NCBI GenBank assembly: GCA_029891345.1
Contig: CM057000.1
Span: forward strand, 128,997,338-129,061,337
Source: Dryococelus australis
Lineage: Eukaryota > Arthropoda > Insecta > Phasmatodea > Phasmatidae
Reading direction: 5' to 3'
Length of the DNA stretch: 64,000 bases
The position numbers were made by a program, and so were the translations under genes. This document shows, one piece after another, positions 1 through 11,262 of the stretch (position 1 is its first letter; the number at the start of each line of letters is the position of its first letter). Below the pieces are notes generated by a model, which searched no databases, was not told the origin of the DNA, and saw only the letters and a list, made by a program, of their open reading frames with translations.

Positions 1-1700
1 ATTTGGCACTGGGGCATCTCTTAAGAGGGAGTTTCACCAAGCCAATGGAAATATATATATATTTAAGGGGAGTCCTTTTTTCGATTTCCAATAGCTCGGA
101 AATGTTTTGGCATACACATTCCAATTTGGCACACTCCTTAGGCACATAGGTTCCCATTCCCTCACAGTGTACTGTTGACCGCACCTTAATTTTACAATTT
201 TAAGTGTGGTCAAATTTCAAACTGACGTATTTATCTGTATGTTTTACTGCTTCATATTTTTGATTACATGCCATTTCCATACAGTTTGTACTAAGGACTT
301 CAAATTTTCACTCAACCCATGGATTGTTGCAAATTTTGAGTTTCTAAAAGAGATGCCAAAACTCAAACTCTTATTTCCTAAATGGTTTGAGCCACTGTGT
401 TGGGACTTGTGTTCAGAGGCCCAATAGCTTTAATCCATTAAGGGGGCAGGCATTTCTCTGACCATTTTAATTTTTTTTTTTTTTATTTAAAAGAGGGAAT
501 GGCATTCAAAATTTGTTCCCTGCTTGTAGATACTTTTTTTTGTGCTCATCCCCATCTGTTCTTGAAAGGAGTGTAAGATTTTCCTAGTTTGTGATCATTT
601 TCCGTACTTTTCCCCCCTTAATTCACAAGCAATGAATAGCATTCATAACCCACAGGTTCAGCAACTTCAAGTTACACCAACCATAAGTTCAGCTGCTGTG
701 GAATACTTGGGTTTGGGTTTTGTTTGTGCAGGTTACGTCGAATTCTTAATGCACACATTGCCTGATTCACCTGTTCATTGCAAGCTTGCTGAGTTCCGCA
801 GGTCAAACCCCTGGCCTATTACTACTAATCAAGAAAGAAAGATTTTTTGTTGAAAAATGCCAGTGTTGCTGGTACATATTGTTGGCTCCTTAAGCCCTAT
901 AGTTACCATCCATAGTATAATACACTCTACCATCGTTCCTCTTTCGATCCCCTCATGACTATCACCCCTCCAAATCCTACGTGGAGCTGGAATTGGGAGG
1001 GAGTTACATTTTCCTGCTTACAATTTCTGTTTAGGCACAGTTTCCACGCCATTCATGTTAGGGACTTGCACTTTGGCACCAGATTGCCTGTTATGGAGTT
1101 TCACCCAACCCATGAATTATTATTAGTATTATTATTGTTTATTTTTTCTAAGGGGGGTAAATTTTTTTATTCCATATATCTCTGAAACTGTTTGACTGTG
1201 TTTCAATTTAGCATGCTCCTTAGGTCCATTGATTCCCATTGCTGTACCGTCAACCCCACATTAATTTAACAATTTTAAGGGCAGGTAGTGTTTCAAATTG
1301 CTATTTCTGTATGCAGTGCCAATTCTAATTTTCAATTGCATGTTTTTTTTCCACATAGTTTGTGCTATGGATTTGTAATTTGACACTGGAGCACCTTTTA
1401 AGGAGTTTTGTTCAATCCATGGATTTTTTCGTTTATAACCGGGGCAGAGGGGGGTTATTTTTCGATTTGCTGCATTTCTGAAATGGTTTGGCCTACAGCA
1501 TTCTAATTTGGTACACTCCTTAATCCCATCTATATACATCTGACTGACCTCACCTAAATTATACTATTCTGAGAGGGGGTTCACTTTCTGCTGTATCTTT
1601 GGAATGGTTTGAGCTCTGGCAATGGGACTCAACATGCATGCTCATGGGGCTGTAAGGCTTTAAGTCATTATAGTGGCAGCCGCCTGTAACCAATTTTTTT
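1..1700 (+). repeat. Degenerate ~300-bp repeat units, first blocks of a higher-order repeat
   Basis: The same series of phrases recurs: a 'GGCACTGGGGCA' type start, 'TTTCACCAAGCCCATGG', 'TCTGAAATGGTTTG', 'CAATTTGGCACACTCCTTA' and 'TTAATTTTACAATTTTAAG'. Unit starts can be placed near 1, 297, 1072 and 1381. Units are heavily mutated. The ORFs in this stretch (for example 206-427 and 955-1185) are in repeat sequence and are not genes. Confidence 0.7.
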
Positions 1701-1825
1701 TCCTTTCTTTCTACCCAAGGGGTTGTAATTTATCAAAGTTTGTCACCTCTACCTTAAATTTCTTTTGTGGGTTCTTACCATACAGTCTTGAATGTTTCGT
1801 AATAATTTTCCAGTTTACTATCCGT

Positions 1826-2720
1826 GGAACACAATTCAGATGAATGTGTCAAGTAAGAAATTACACTTCTTAATATTACAGTCTACGAGGATAAGTGACG
1901 AGGTATGTCACATTGATAGAAATTCAGGTAATTTGGACAGGTAAACTTTTACAAATTGGAATATGGAAGTTCAGCATAAGAAGTGACAAGGTAGAAAACC
2001 ATTTTGGTTCATCTCTTATGAACATGCAGGTAAATATGAAAAAAATTAACTGTTTGGGTTAGGTAAAAATAACACAACGGAACATAGAAATTCAGGAGAA
2101 GAAATGTCTAGATAAAAATGAATTTCAGTCGAATTTGAAAAAAAAAATCCATTTAAACAGGCTAGGTAAAAATAATGTACACATTGGAACATGGAAGTTC
2201 AGAACTATAAATTATTAGGTATTATTTTTGTTTGGTTCCAAAACCAGGTAAACAGGTCAGGTAAAAATTTACTTATCTGAATATCTAAGGTTATGACAGA
2301 AGTGAATAGGTAAGAAATATAGTTTTGTCAAATAAATAAATCAATGTTAATGGGGCAGATAAAAATTTGCACATCAGAATATGAAAGTACAGAGCAAGTA
2401 TATGAATATGAAAAAAAATTCCCTTTATTTTAGAGAGAATCAAGGTAAATGGGTTAAGTACAACTTATGTATCTGAATAGGAAAGCTCAGGATGCGAAAT
2501 GAGAAGGTTTATAAATAATAATAATAATTTTAAAAAAATCAGATCTGATAAATCAACTTAGTTAGGTAAGAAATTATACATCAGAATATAACATTTTAGT
2601 ATTATTATCAACCAGGTAAGAAGACGATTCAGTTCAGGTAAATTTTTACAGATTGAAATAAAAAATTTCAGGATGGGATATAATTATGTAAAAGAAAATC
2701 TTGGTCCAAATATGGAAAAA
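1826..2720 (+). repeat. Degenerate ~100-bp tandem array
   Basis: Eight consecutive units can be aligned by the phrase 'GAATATGGAAGTTCAG', with variants starting at 1959, 2080, 2187, 2279, 2377, 2475, 2584 and 2655. Spacings are 121, 107, 92, 98, 98, 109 and 71. Each unit also carries 'AGGTAAAAATTTACA' and 'AATGGGTCAGGTA' variants. Units are AT-rich and strongly diverged, so the array is old. Confidence 0.7.
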
Positions 2721-2799
2721 AAATATATAGGTAAACAATTTTTCTTTGGCCTTTATATGAAGATGCTTTGCTAATGTTCTCAGGAAATGCATTCACAAT

Positions 2800-3790
2800 G
2801 AAATGTGAAGGTTCAAGCTAATGCTTGACACTTTATTACCTGGTTCACCCACTAATAAGAAATCCTGTGGTTACCCTGGTCCTAACCCACTGGTCTATTT
2901 CTATTAATCAAGAATTTAAAGTTTATTTTTTGTTGAATAAGGATTCTTTAAGGCTTATCGCTACCATCCATAGTTTGATACAATCTACCATCCTTCCTCT
3001 CTTGATCTAACCCCCTCCTGTTAGGGGGATGGGAGGGGTCACCAAACCCTGGGAGGAGATGCAGAAAATGGGGAAGTTTGGAACTTCCTATTTTCCTTTG
3101 TGCGACGTTTCCACACCATTTGTGCTAGGTACTTACAATATGGCACCAAAGCCTCTTATAGGGGGGAGTTTCACCAAGTTCATGGATTTTTTAGGAAGGG
3201 TCATTATTTGATTTACTTTCTTTCCAAAATCGTTTGAACTACTGCATTTCAATTTGGCACACTCCTTAATCCCATCAATTCACATTTTCAAATTTTTATA
3301 TCTCTGAAATGGTTTGAGCTATAATGATGGGACTTGGTACTCATGCTCAGGGCCTAATGCTATAAGTCATTATGGTGGCGGCTCCCTTTAAGCATTTTTC
3401 ATTTTTAATTATTTGTTCCTCCACCCAAAAATTCTTTTGTTTGTTCTTGCTGTATATTCTCAAAAGTTTTGAATAATTTCCTAGTACATTATCTTTGGAA
3501 CACAATTCAGAATATTATTACAGTTCTCATCATGAAAAGTGATTATATATATATATATATATAATGACTATGTGAAATTCAATAAAAGCTAAGATAAATT
3601 GGAAAGGTACAAATTTACATATTGAAATATGAAAATTCAGGATGAGAAGTTATGAGGTAAAAATGTATTTCAGTAAAATTCCTATAAAAATTTAGGTGAA
3701 TACATCAGGTAAATTTTTACCCCTTGGAATATGAAAGATCGCTATAGACGTCACTTGGTAAAATATTGTGGACAAGATGCCAGAAGGGTG
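2800..3790 (+). repeat. Second copy of the higher-order repeat unit
   Basis: This block repeats the order seen at about 632-2720. TAATCAAGAA occurs at 826 and 2905, and TACCATCCATAG at 904 and 2962 (offset about 2.07 kb). GGAACACAATTCAGA occurs at 1826 and 3497 (offset 1.67 kb), so this copy lacks about 400 bp of ~300-bp units. It ends with two ~100-bp array units (anchors 3624 and 3727). Confidence 0.65.
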
Positions 3791-3992
3791 TATCCGATAT
3801 TGTGAGGGCTAGAGTTGGACTTGAAAAAATCAAAAGAACTAAATTTGATTTTTAATTTGTTCATACTTTTTTTTTATGTACATAATTAAAATATCTGTCT
3901 CCTCTCTTAGTTCTGTTATTCTCAGGTAGCACAGTATTTAAAGTTTAATTCAATTAAAGTCCTTATCAGTGTGTGTATATTAACAGTCATTA

Positions 3993-5416
3993 CCATATTT
4001 ACCCGAAAGGAAGGTGACACCTTCCAAAAAAAAATTTATTTGAGGGAAAAAATATTTAAACCTGAATTCAAGACTACCTCTGTGAAGTGCTAAAAAATCT
4101 ATTTATACTCCATTCCCCATTGGAAGCAACTTTCTCGGAGCCCTGCTAAATATCTACTTGCAGGCCCGCTTCGTATCCTTCCGCCAAATGTAAACAAACA
4201 TTGCCATGTAGCATCTGTCAAAATCAGTGTTTACATGGCATTATGTGTTCACATGTGATTGTATACTTTCGCTACACCTAAAAATATACATTGAAATGTG
4301 ACTTCTACTTTTATACCTGTCAAATGTGTTGTTTACTTTTTACAGCTTTTCAAAGAATTCTGTTTTATGTCTATTTCAAAAACCATTTTGTACGAATATT
4401 CACAGTTTAGGCCTATAACATTATTTAGGTCAGCTTTATGATGTTTTGAAAATGTCTGAATTAACTATAGTTCTTGCTGTTACGTTACATTAGCATATTT
4501 GTTTTCCACGGCACAGCACATTACACGTAATGCACGTTAATATTTATATATTATATAAAATTAAATATTACGTGTTATAGAAAATACTAACATAAAGTTC
4601 CATTTATTCAATAATACAGTACTCTAAAGTTAACCATAGTGTTATATATTTGTGGAATACAGGTTATTGAAGAAAAAAAAAAGGTTGACATGTTTTGCCT
4701 AAAGTGTTTTTTCAAAGGTAGATTTTCATAAGTCGCTTCCAAGTGGGAATGGACTATTGATTGAAAGTATGTTTGCATGAATTTATGATAAACCCTTCAA
4801 GAATAAATGCTGTTTTATGAATAATATGATATATTTTATTTACTTTTAAAGAAAAACTAATCACAATGAAATAGGTGTGCATCCTGGCTGTATGGTAGCA
4901 GCATCTTTCTTACACTTAATCTTTTGTGGGTGTTATATATCCGTGATTTGAGCCATTTTGCTTCCCAGCAAAAGCGCTTCCTCTTTATGGCCGCGCTTCC
5001 TCTTTATGGCCGCGCTTCCTCTTTATGGCCTTCTCTTTCAAGGCCGGAGTGGGAGGAGGGGGGCATCAGATAAAGGGACCCTTGTCAAAGTTGACAGTTA
5101 CAGTCTTGGCACTAAAAAAATATATACAACCATAGAACACTGTATTTAAGCATTAAAAACCTTTGTCAAAATCCTCTGTCTCATGGCACACCAATTTTGG
5201 AGGACTAACGGCTACCTGAGTAAATATTATGAATAGAAGCCCGTAGTAATTTTGTGCATGTAACACAAACTTAAATACTGAACTAGCAGTGTCGCATATT
5301 TATGGTATTTGTGTCTAGGTTTTGAATTGATGACGAACCCGAATTGTAGATGACCCCTTATTTTTTCTATTCCTTTTCTGTCAAAAAACCTCTTGCTTCC
5401 TTTCGGGTAAATACAG
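3993..5416. mobile_element. Non-autonomous TIR DNA element flanked by TA
   Basis: The left end reads TA then CCATATTTACCCGAAAGGAAG. The right end, read inward on the other strand, is TA then CTGTATTTACCCGAAAGGAAG. The ends match at all but two of about 20 positions, and TA dinucleotides at both sides fit the Tc1/mariner-pogo type of target duplication. The 1,424-bp interior has no transposase reading frame; the ORFs inside (4958-5149, 5227-5439) have no recognisable content. Confidence 0.6.
4976..5036 (+). repeat. Short tandem repeat, three 20-bp-class units
   Basis: The unit CTTCCTCTTTATGGCCGCG occurs three times in a row, the last one partial. It lies inside the TIR element. Confidence 0.7.
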
Positions 5417-5859
5417 TAAGTCACACTGATAAATTGCACGTATTCAATCTGTCTATGACCATCATTTCAAATGACTTACACCAACGCTTTCAGTTTAATA
5501 TTCCTGCTTGTCAGTCTCTCTCTCTCTCCACTGTACCAATGTCCGCAGTCTGCAGACTCCACTCCCACTGGTCGCTTTTGCCGCCACTCAATGCTCTGCT
5601 GGCTCATCATCTTCCGAGTTTTCCACACACGTGTCACACAAGGTTGCACACTCCTCCAAACTCTCGGCTTGGAGGCCTGTTGGTGCTTAGTCTCAGTGGC
5701 CCAGTCTGGAATGTTCCCTGCAGCCAGAGTCTCGCTGAGTGGGGCAAGGACAATGAACCAGAACATTCTTTCCAGATAACTTTAGAAATTCAATCCACTG
5801 CTGGAGCGCAGCGACATGGAAAAATATATTTTGAAAAAATTTGTCACTTAAAGTTACAA

Positions 5860-6045
5860 ATCAAGTAAAATTGTACACATCATAATATAAAAGTTCAGAT
5901 GAGCAACGACAAGCTTAAGATAATTTTCAATCCAATTCCAAGGTAAATGGGTTGGGTATAAATATTCACATCAGAATGTTAATGTTCAGGACAAGAAATG
6001 GCTTTGGGTAGAAATAAATTTCTGTCTAGTTTGTACAAAATTGTG
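5860..6045 (+). repeat. Isolated units of the ~100-bp repeat
   Basis: Two more units of the array (anchors 5883 and 5974) lie beyond the 1.4-kb TIR element. They carry the same 'AAGTTCAG' and 'AGGTAAATGGGTTGGGTA' phrases. Confidence 0.55.
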
Positions 6046-7585
6046 CTGAAAGTCTCCACACCATTATGACCACCCTGACGTGAAAACAGTGTGCAACAGT
6101 TAATGTTAGGCAGTGGAATGTATAATTGGACATAATTTGTAGCACCTTTATTTTTTTCAAACAGCTGTCACGGTATGACAGCGATCAGGAAAATGCAATA
6201 AATTGTAATAAAAACTGGTTTTTAATATGTTCGTAAGTCCACAGCGAAAAAAATACATGGATTGTAATGTTGCTACTCGTAATTTGCAAGCCGCAAGATA
6301 AAAAAGAAAAAAAAAACACTGAAAATCTGTTAAAAATCTGAGATAGTTGTAATTTCAAATGAGTACGCCACTCTGTGCCTGAAGGGAAGGCTGCCTATGA
6401 GACATTGAAGGAACAAAGGTAGCAACTGTTCTGTGCACCCCCCCCCCCCCAATCCTCTTCACTTGGCTACTCCAATGTGTGCCTAGCCTAGTTATTGCTA
6501 TGGTCAATGGCCACGCAAGATAAGTCCAGCCAATAACATGTGGCGAGTGATGTTTCCGCTGGGGTCAAATGGAAGGGGAAGTTTGAACACTTTTGAGTAA
6601 GCTAAAAGTAATTAATTATTATGCAGGATAAGATAGAAAAAAAGTTGTCACGAGAAAATATGTTGATCCTGCATGTATCAAACGGTGATGTACTAAGAAG
6701 GAAACTAGACAAGGCACTGAAGAATAAACACGCCCTTTCTCAGACCTGTTCTAATTTGTTTTGAGTTTTGTTTTTCGTAGTTAGCATTTTGTAAGGTTTA
6801 TTCGGGAACACTATAACATTGAACTGTTTAGCACGCCATCTGCTATTATTTTGGTGATACAATGATACCAAAATAAAATGTCTACAGAGTATTAAAATAC
6901 ATAATTCCCAAAAGTTGTAGTCGTTAAGAATTGAAAATTAACAAAATAAAACCAAGATGACGTGAAATTGTTACTTAAATAGGGATGGGGTGAATCCAAT
7001 ATTTTCCTCTAATCCAAATTGACCTTCAAATCCATGTGTGAAATTACCGAATCCCAAACCCAAATAGAATCTTTGATTCTACTATTTTCCATGTGATATT
7101 TTCATACTACAAAACAAACATGAGGCTTTTGTGTCACTCTGTTGTGCATCTACGTGATTTTGTGGTAACTTACTGTATTTACCATAAGTGTAAAAATTGT
7201 TGAAAATTATGTACGTTTCTTACATTCTTTGAAAAATATCATTTTGTTTGACACAGTAAAACCTTCATAATTCAAAATTGTGCGGGGCCAAAACAAAAAC
7301 TACTATCTTCTGTACGTGATACAGACAGAACTTGAGGCGTTTATGCACGCTGATGTATTGGGGTGGTTGCTGGCGTTAAGTAAATTCTGGCTTACGCACG
7401 TGCTACATCTTGTTAGTGTTATGAAGAAGAAAAAAACATAAATAAAATAAAGCGCACAAAACACTGTATGTCTGTTGTTAAGCGTGCTTCAAATCAGGAT
7501 GTGCCCAAGACCAAAATGTGTGGGGGTGATAAAGGTGATAGTAGTACGCATATCACCGCCTCTACACTTAACTAATGTAGATTCC
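6046..7585. other. No gene seen
   Basis: AT-rich sequence with a C13 run at 6438-6450. A short stretch at 7254 (CAGTAAAACCTTCATAATTC) resembles a pogo/Tigger terminal repeat, but no partner end was found. Confidence 0.5.
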
Positions 7586-7589
7586 CATG

Positions 7590-7995
7590 CCAGTCTGCTG
7601 TCCCCCACACACCTACGTTTCCCAATGCCAGTTTTCTCTCCACTACGCCCCTCAGTTTCCCAATGTCAGCTTTCCCTTCCCTACAACCCGCCGTTTCCCA
7701 ACACCATCTTTCTCTCCCCTACACCCCGCAGTTTCCCAATGTCAGCTTTCTCTCCCCACACCCCTCCATTTCACAACACCATCTTTCTCTCCCCTACACC
7801 GCTCAGTTTCCCAATGTCGGCTTTCTCTCCCCTACACCGCTCAGTTTCCCAATGTCGGCTTTCTCTCCCCTACACCACTCAGTTTCCCAATGTCGGCTTT
7901 CTCTCCCCACACCCCTACGTTTCCTAATGCCAGCTTTCTCTCCCCTACACCGCTCAGTTTCCCATTGTCAGCTTTCTCTCCCCCCACAGCTGCGT
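7590..7995 (+). repeat. Minisatellite, 37-38 bp unit, about ten copies
   Basis: The anchor GTTTCCCA and close variants occur at 7617, 7655, 7693, 7731, 7768, 7806, 7844, 7882, 7919 and 7957, a period of 37 or 38 bp. Units alternate between an 'AATGTCAGC/AATGTCGGC' form and an 'AACACCATC' form, and all carry TTTCTCTCCCC. All three plus-strand frames stay open here because of the repeat; the resulting Ser/Pro/Phe-rich ORFs are not evidence for a protein. Confidence 0.9.
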
Positions 7996-8045
7996 TATAT
8001 TGGGCTTGTACACTATAATCTTGTTTGGAAGACACCTGCCTATTG

Positions 8046-10590
8046 ACTGAAAATAATATTTCATTAATACATTGTCTGATTTTCCCTCAAGAAACTACTA
8101 GAAATGCACTTTGCACATGTTAAAGTGACTCAATGCCCTAAGTTTACATTTTGTTTTTGGACAAGGGGAGTTCATATCCCACACCCTCTAGGGTATGCAT
8201 GATTCGGAAGGCATCTATTACAAGAAATTAATATTTCATTTTAAAAACGTGTTATTTTTGGGATTATAGATAATTAAAGCTGACTTCACACGAGAAATGC
8301 TATTCTAATGCAGTTTTTGGGGTTGGGGGGGGGGGGGGTCAAATTCGGATGTCTACTACTGTATTAAGATTTTATTTTATTTCCTCTTTGACATAGGGTT
8401 CTATTTCAGTAAATAAACAACTCCAAATTTAATCTTAACTGTGATACATGTAGAGTTAATGAAATAATTTCCTTTCAACCACCTTTAAGGAATGTTTGCG
8501 TAATAGAATTTTCATTATTCTGCAGATTACCTACTCTAAATTTTAATAATTTGTCACATACCAAACTAACTTTCCACATAAATAATTTTTTTTGTCCTCC
8601 ATAAGAAATATGAATGAACAAAAAATATGAATTTTTTTTTTAATTCTTAATTTTGGCTGTTTAGGGGACAAAAACACCTTAATTGTTACATTATTTTTGA
8701 GAAGTATAGTTGTCGTAGTTTTACTTTAAAAAAATAAACCGATGTTGAGGTGTTTTGTCCCCTTCAAGTAAAAATTTGACCACAAAAATGGAAAAATTAA
8801 AAATTTCATCAAAACCTTTGACCCTGATTATTAGTATGACCTTAAAAAATTATATTTAAAAAAAAGTGTAGAATGTTGATAACTTGAGAAACAGATCTGT
8901 TTCTGGTTCATTTAAATCGGGTTAGGAATAAAAGTGCTACAGCAATTACTGTAAATGCTTGAAAACGTTTAAAGCACTACACACTGTCATGTAAGAATAG
9001 ACAGTGTATGCCAAACACAAGCATGGAAATATTTCAAAAATTGGTTTTGAACTCTAAACATGTATGGTTTAGTTATTGAAAAAAAATATAATTTTTCTGA
9101 ACTATGTGGCAACCACTGTTGGTTGAAATGGTATGGAATGACCCATACTTAGTAAACATGATTGACACCGTTTGCAAAAAAATATATATTGTCAGCTACA
9201 AGGAAGTGATTTTTTGGATACAATTTTGCATGTAATGTATTTTTAACTGACCTGTGACATAATATATTGTAAAATTGTGGGTCCACTTTCTTTGTGACAT
9301 TTTCTTGTAAGTGTGTGTGTGGTTTTTTTTTTTTTTTGCGAGTCAGAGTTGGACCTACTTGATTAAATATATTTGCATACAAATGTAGAGGAACGTAGGC
9401 TAACTAATTATATTGATAACGTCTTGTTTTGTTTGCTTGTATGACAGTAATGTGTGTCTACTGCAGGTCAAGGAACTTGTACGAGCTGTGTTCATATGTT
9501 GGTAATGCTCTGAAGATCATATCTAATGACAATAGTTTCATCGTCAGTGAAAACCGTGCTGCAGAGAAGTGATAACCACATGAGATGCAGCATCTGGAAA
9601 ACAATGTGTTGTGAACACATTTTTTAAGTAGAATCTTTATTAATTTAATTTTAATTCGTAATGTTTACTTCACATACTTTTAAAGTTTTAGATGCAGAAA
9701 CTATAAAAACAAATGTTTGTAAATAAAGTGTGTTGGTAGTAAACATGGCATACTTTCATTGTGTAAGTATACTTTAAGCTTATGGCTTTATTATTTATGG
9801 GGGTGTTTACAACCATAGTTGAAAGGAAAATGTAAAATATGATGTTTAAAAATGTACGAAAATAGTTTAAAATACCAAATAGAAGAAAACTTTTTTTTAT
9901 TATGTTGACAGAAAATTTTCCCAGTGTTGTAAAAGTAACTGCTAAAATAGTTTGTCTCCTATCTTCACCACTGAAGATTTGCAGTTTGGTCCATATTATA
10001 TAAAGCTGTACACGGTTCATCTTCCATTTAAAAAGTTAGCAGATACTTGTAAATGTTATCACTCTCTCAAGGACAAAAACAAGTTCATATAGGAGTTGTG
10101 GGAATTAAAATGCATGTTTTGGAAAGTTACACAATTTTATTGATCAGATCACAAGAAAAACTGAGTTTAGCACTATGATGGGCTATTCATTTTCGTTCTC
10201 TCATCGGACCACTTTACAATGGTTGACGTGCCACACTTGCTTAATAAAAAGTTGTGGCTCACTTATACAGTAGTTTCATTTACGTGAAGATTTGCAAAAT
10301 GAAATAATTTATACAGTAAAATTTCATTACAGTGTACTTCACATTAAAGTATATTTCACTTTGATACATGACGGACTAGCGGCCCAAAGTGATTTTGGTT
10401 GGATGCTAGGCACGTCCTTGTGGCACATGACTTATTCTCTATGCGAGACAGGTGCTCGGCCCATGTACGAAACTGGCCTCATTGGTTGTCGACTGGGAAC
10501 AAAGGTTCAGCTAGGACCACTCGGCAGACTTGTGGGTTTGCTCATGTGGATATACTTGAGCAACGTGATCCCTGTGACTAAATTGGTTTT
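8046..10590. other. No gene seen
   Basis: AT-rich sequence. It includes a G14 run (8325-8338) and an imperfect 17-bp inverted repeat, AGGGGACAAAAACACCT (8663-8679) against AGGTGTTTTGTCCCCTT (8748-8764). The latter could be a short hairpin or the ends of a tiny element. Confidence 0.45.
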
Positions 10591-10639
10591 GACTCTTAAG
10601 ATGTACTAGGAGTAGTTTCTGTGGTATGGTCGTTATCGG

Positions 10640-11032
10640 CTAGTGTGGTATTTGGTACGTGGGCAGACGAGGTGCTGGACAGGTCGGATGCCCTACTAAG
10701 TGAGGGATTGTTCCTTCCATGGATACTGTTGGTGCCGTAAAGAGAAAGGCTTGAACAACCGGATGGTGCCCTTTGGCTATCTTGGCTGGCGGCTTGAAGA
10801 TAGCTGGTATGGTGGCAGGTAGAGCTGGAACTGTGAGCCGATGAAGTACACAAACTTGCTCTCGTGGACTAAGTAGCTCAAACCCTGTTTCACCCTCTTT
10901 TGAATACCACCACTGTGGGTAAATGACATTAGGACTAATACCTATGATCAGACCTGGTCGGAGTGAGGCAGTTGACATGTAAGCATGTAGACAGTGTGGG
11001 TGCTGAAGCCACCGCCCGACGCAGTATCTCAC
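10640..11032 (-). CDS. Unidentified ORF, 130 codons
   Basis: An open frame with an ATG start and a stop. It has a mid-section ISPNVIYPQWWYSKEGETGF and a proline/alanine-rich second half. I do not recognise a domain. Base composition is less AT-rich than the surroundings, which suggests a remnant of a coding sequence, perhaps of a mobile element, since a transposase-like pseudogene lies just beyond. There is no splice context or neighbour to support a host gene. It could also be chance. Confidence 0.25.
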   Translation of the reverse strand: MRYCVGRWLQHPHCLHAYMSTASLRPGLIIGISPNVIYPQWWYSKEGETGFELLSPREQVCVLHRLTVPALPATIPAIFKPPAKIAKGHHPVVQAFLFTAPTVSMEGTIPHLVGHPTCPAPRLPTYQIPH

Positions 11033-11074
11033 TCTCAGACTCTAGCACCAGGGTGAAGTGTTAGTTGAGCTGGA

Positions 11075-11191
11075 TCACGAAACAAAGTAGCCGCTGAACT
11101 TGGTGAGCTTCAAGCAGAAAAGAAAATTTTTGAAGATGTACAAGAGGAAAGTGCTCTTCTTGATTCCCAAATAGAAGCCCTCAATAATTAG
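11075..11191 (+). pseudogene. Short coding scrap predicted to form a coiled coil
   Basis: A stop-bounded frame of about 40 codons ends with GELQAEKKIFEDVQEESALL, then DSQIEALNN and TAG. The heptad-like Leu/Ile spacing and charged residues fit the tail of a coiled-coil protein or the C-terminus of a transposon ORF. It has no start codon and no identified partner exon. Confidence 0.25.
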
Positions 11192-11262
11192 TTTGTGATC
11201 TACTTTTTCCAGTAATTATTATTATTATATAAGTCATCTAGAGAACTAACTCTTGACAAATT

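Noticed and set aside
206-1539. Several 70-90 codon ORFs in the first 1.5 kb
   Set aside because: They lie in the degenerate ~300-bp repeat and are not kept between units.
7254-7500. Possible pogo/Tigger left end followed by a lysine-rich frame
   Set aside because: No TA border, no matching right end, and the frame has early stops.
7475-8046. Three overlapping plus-strand ORFs of 127-150 codons, Ser/Pro/Phe-rich
   Set aside because: They are readings of the 38-bp minisatellite in its three frames; a repeat unit without stops keeps every frame open.
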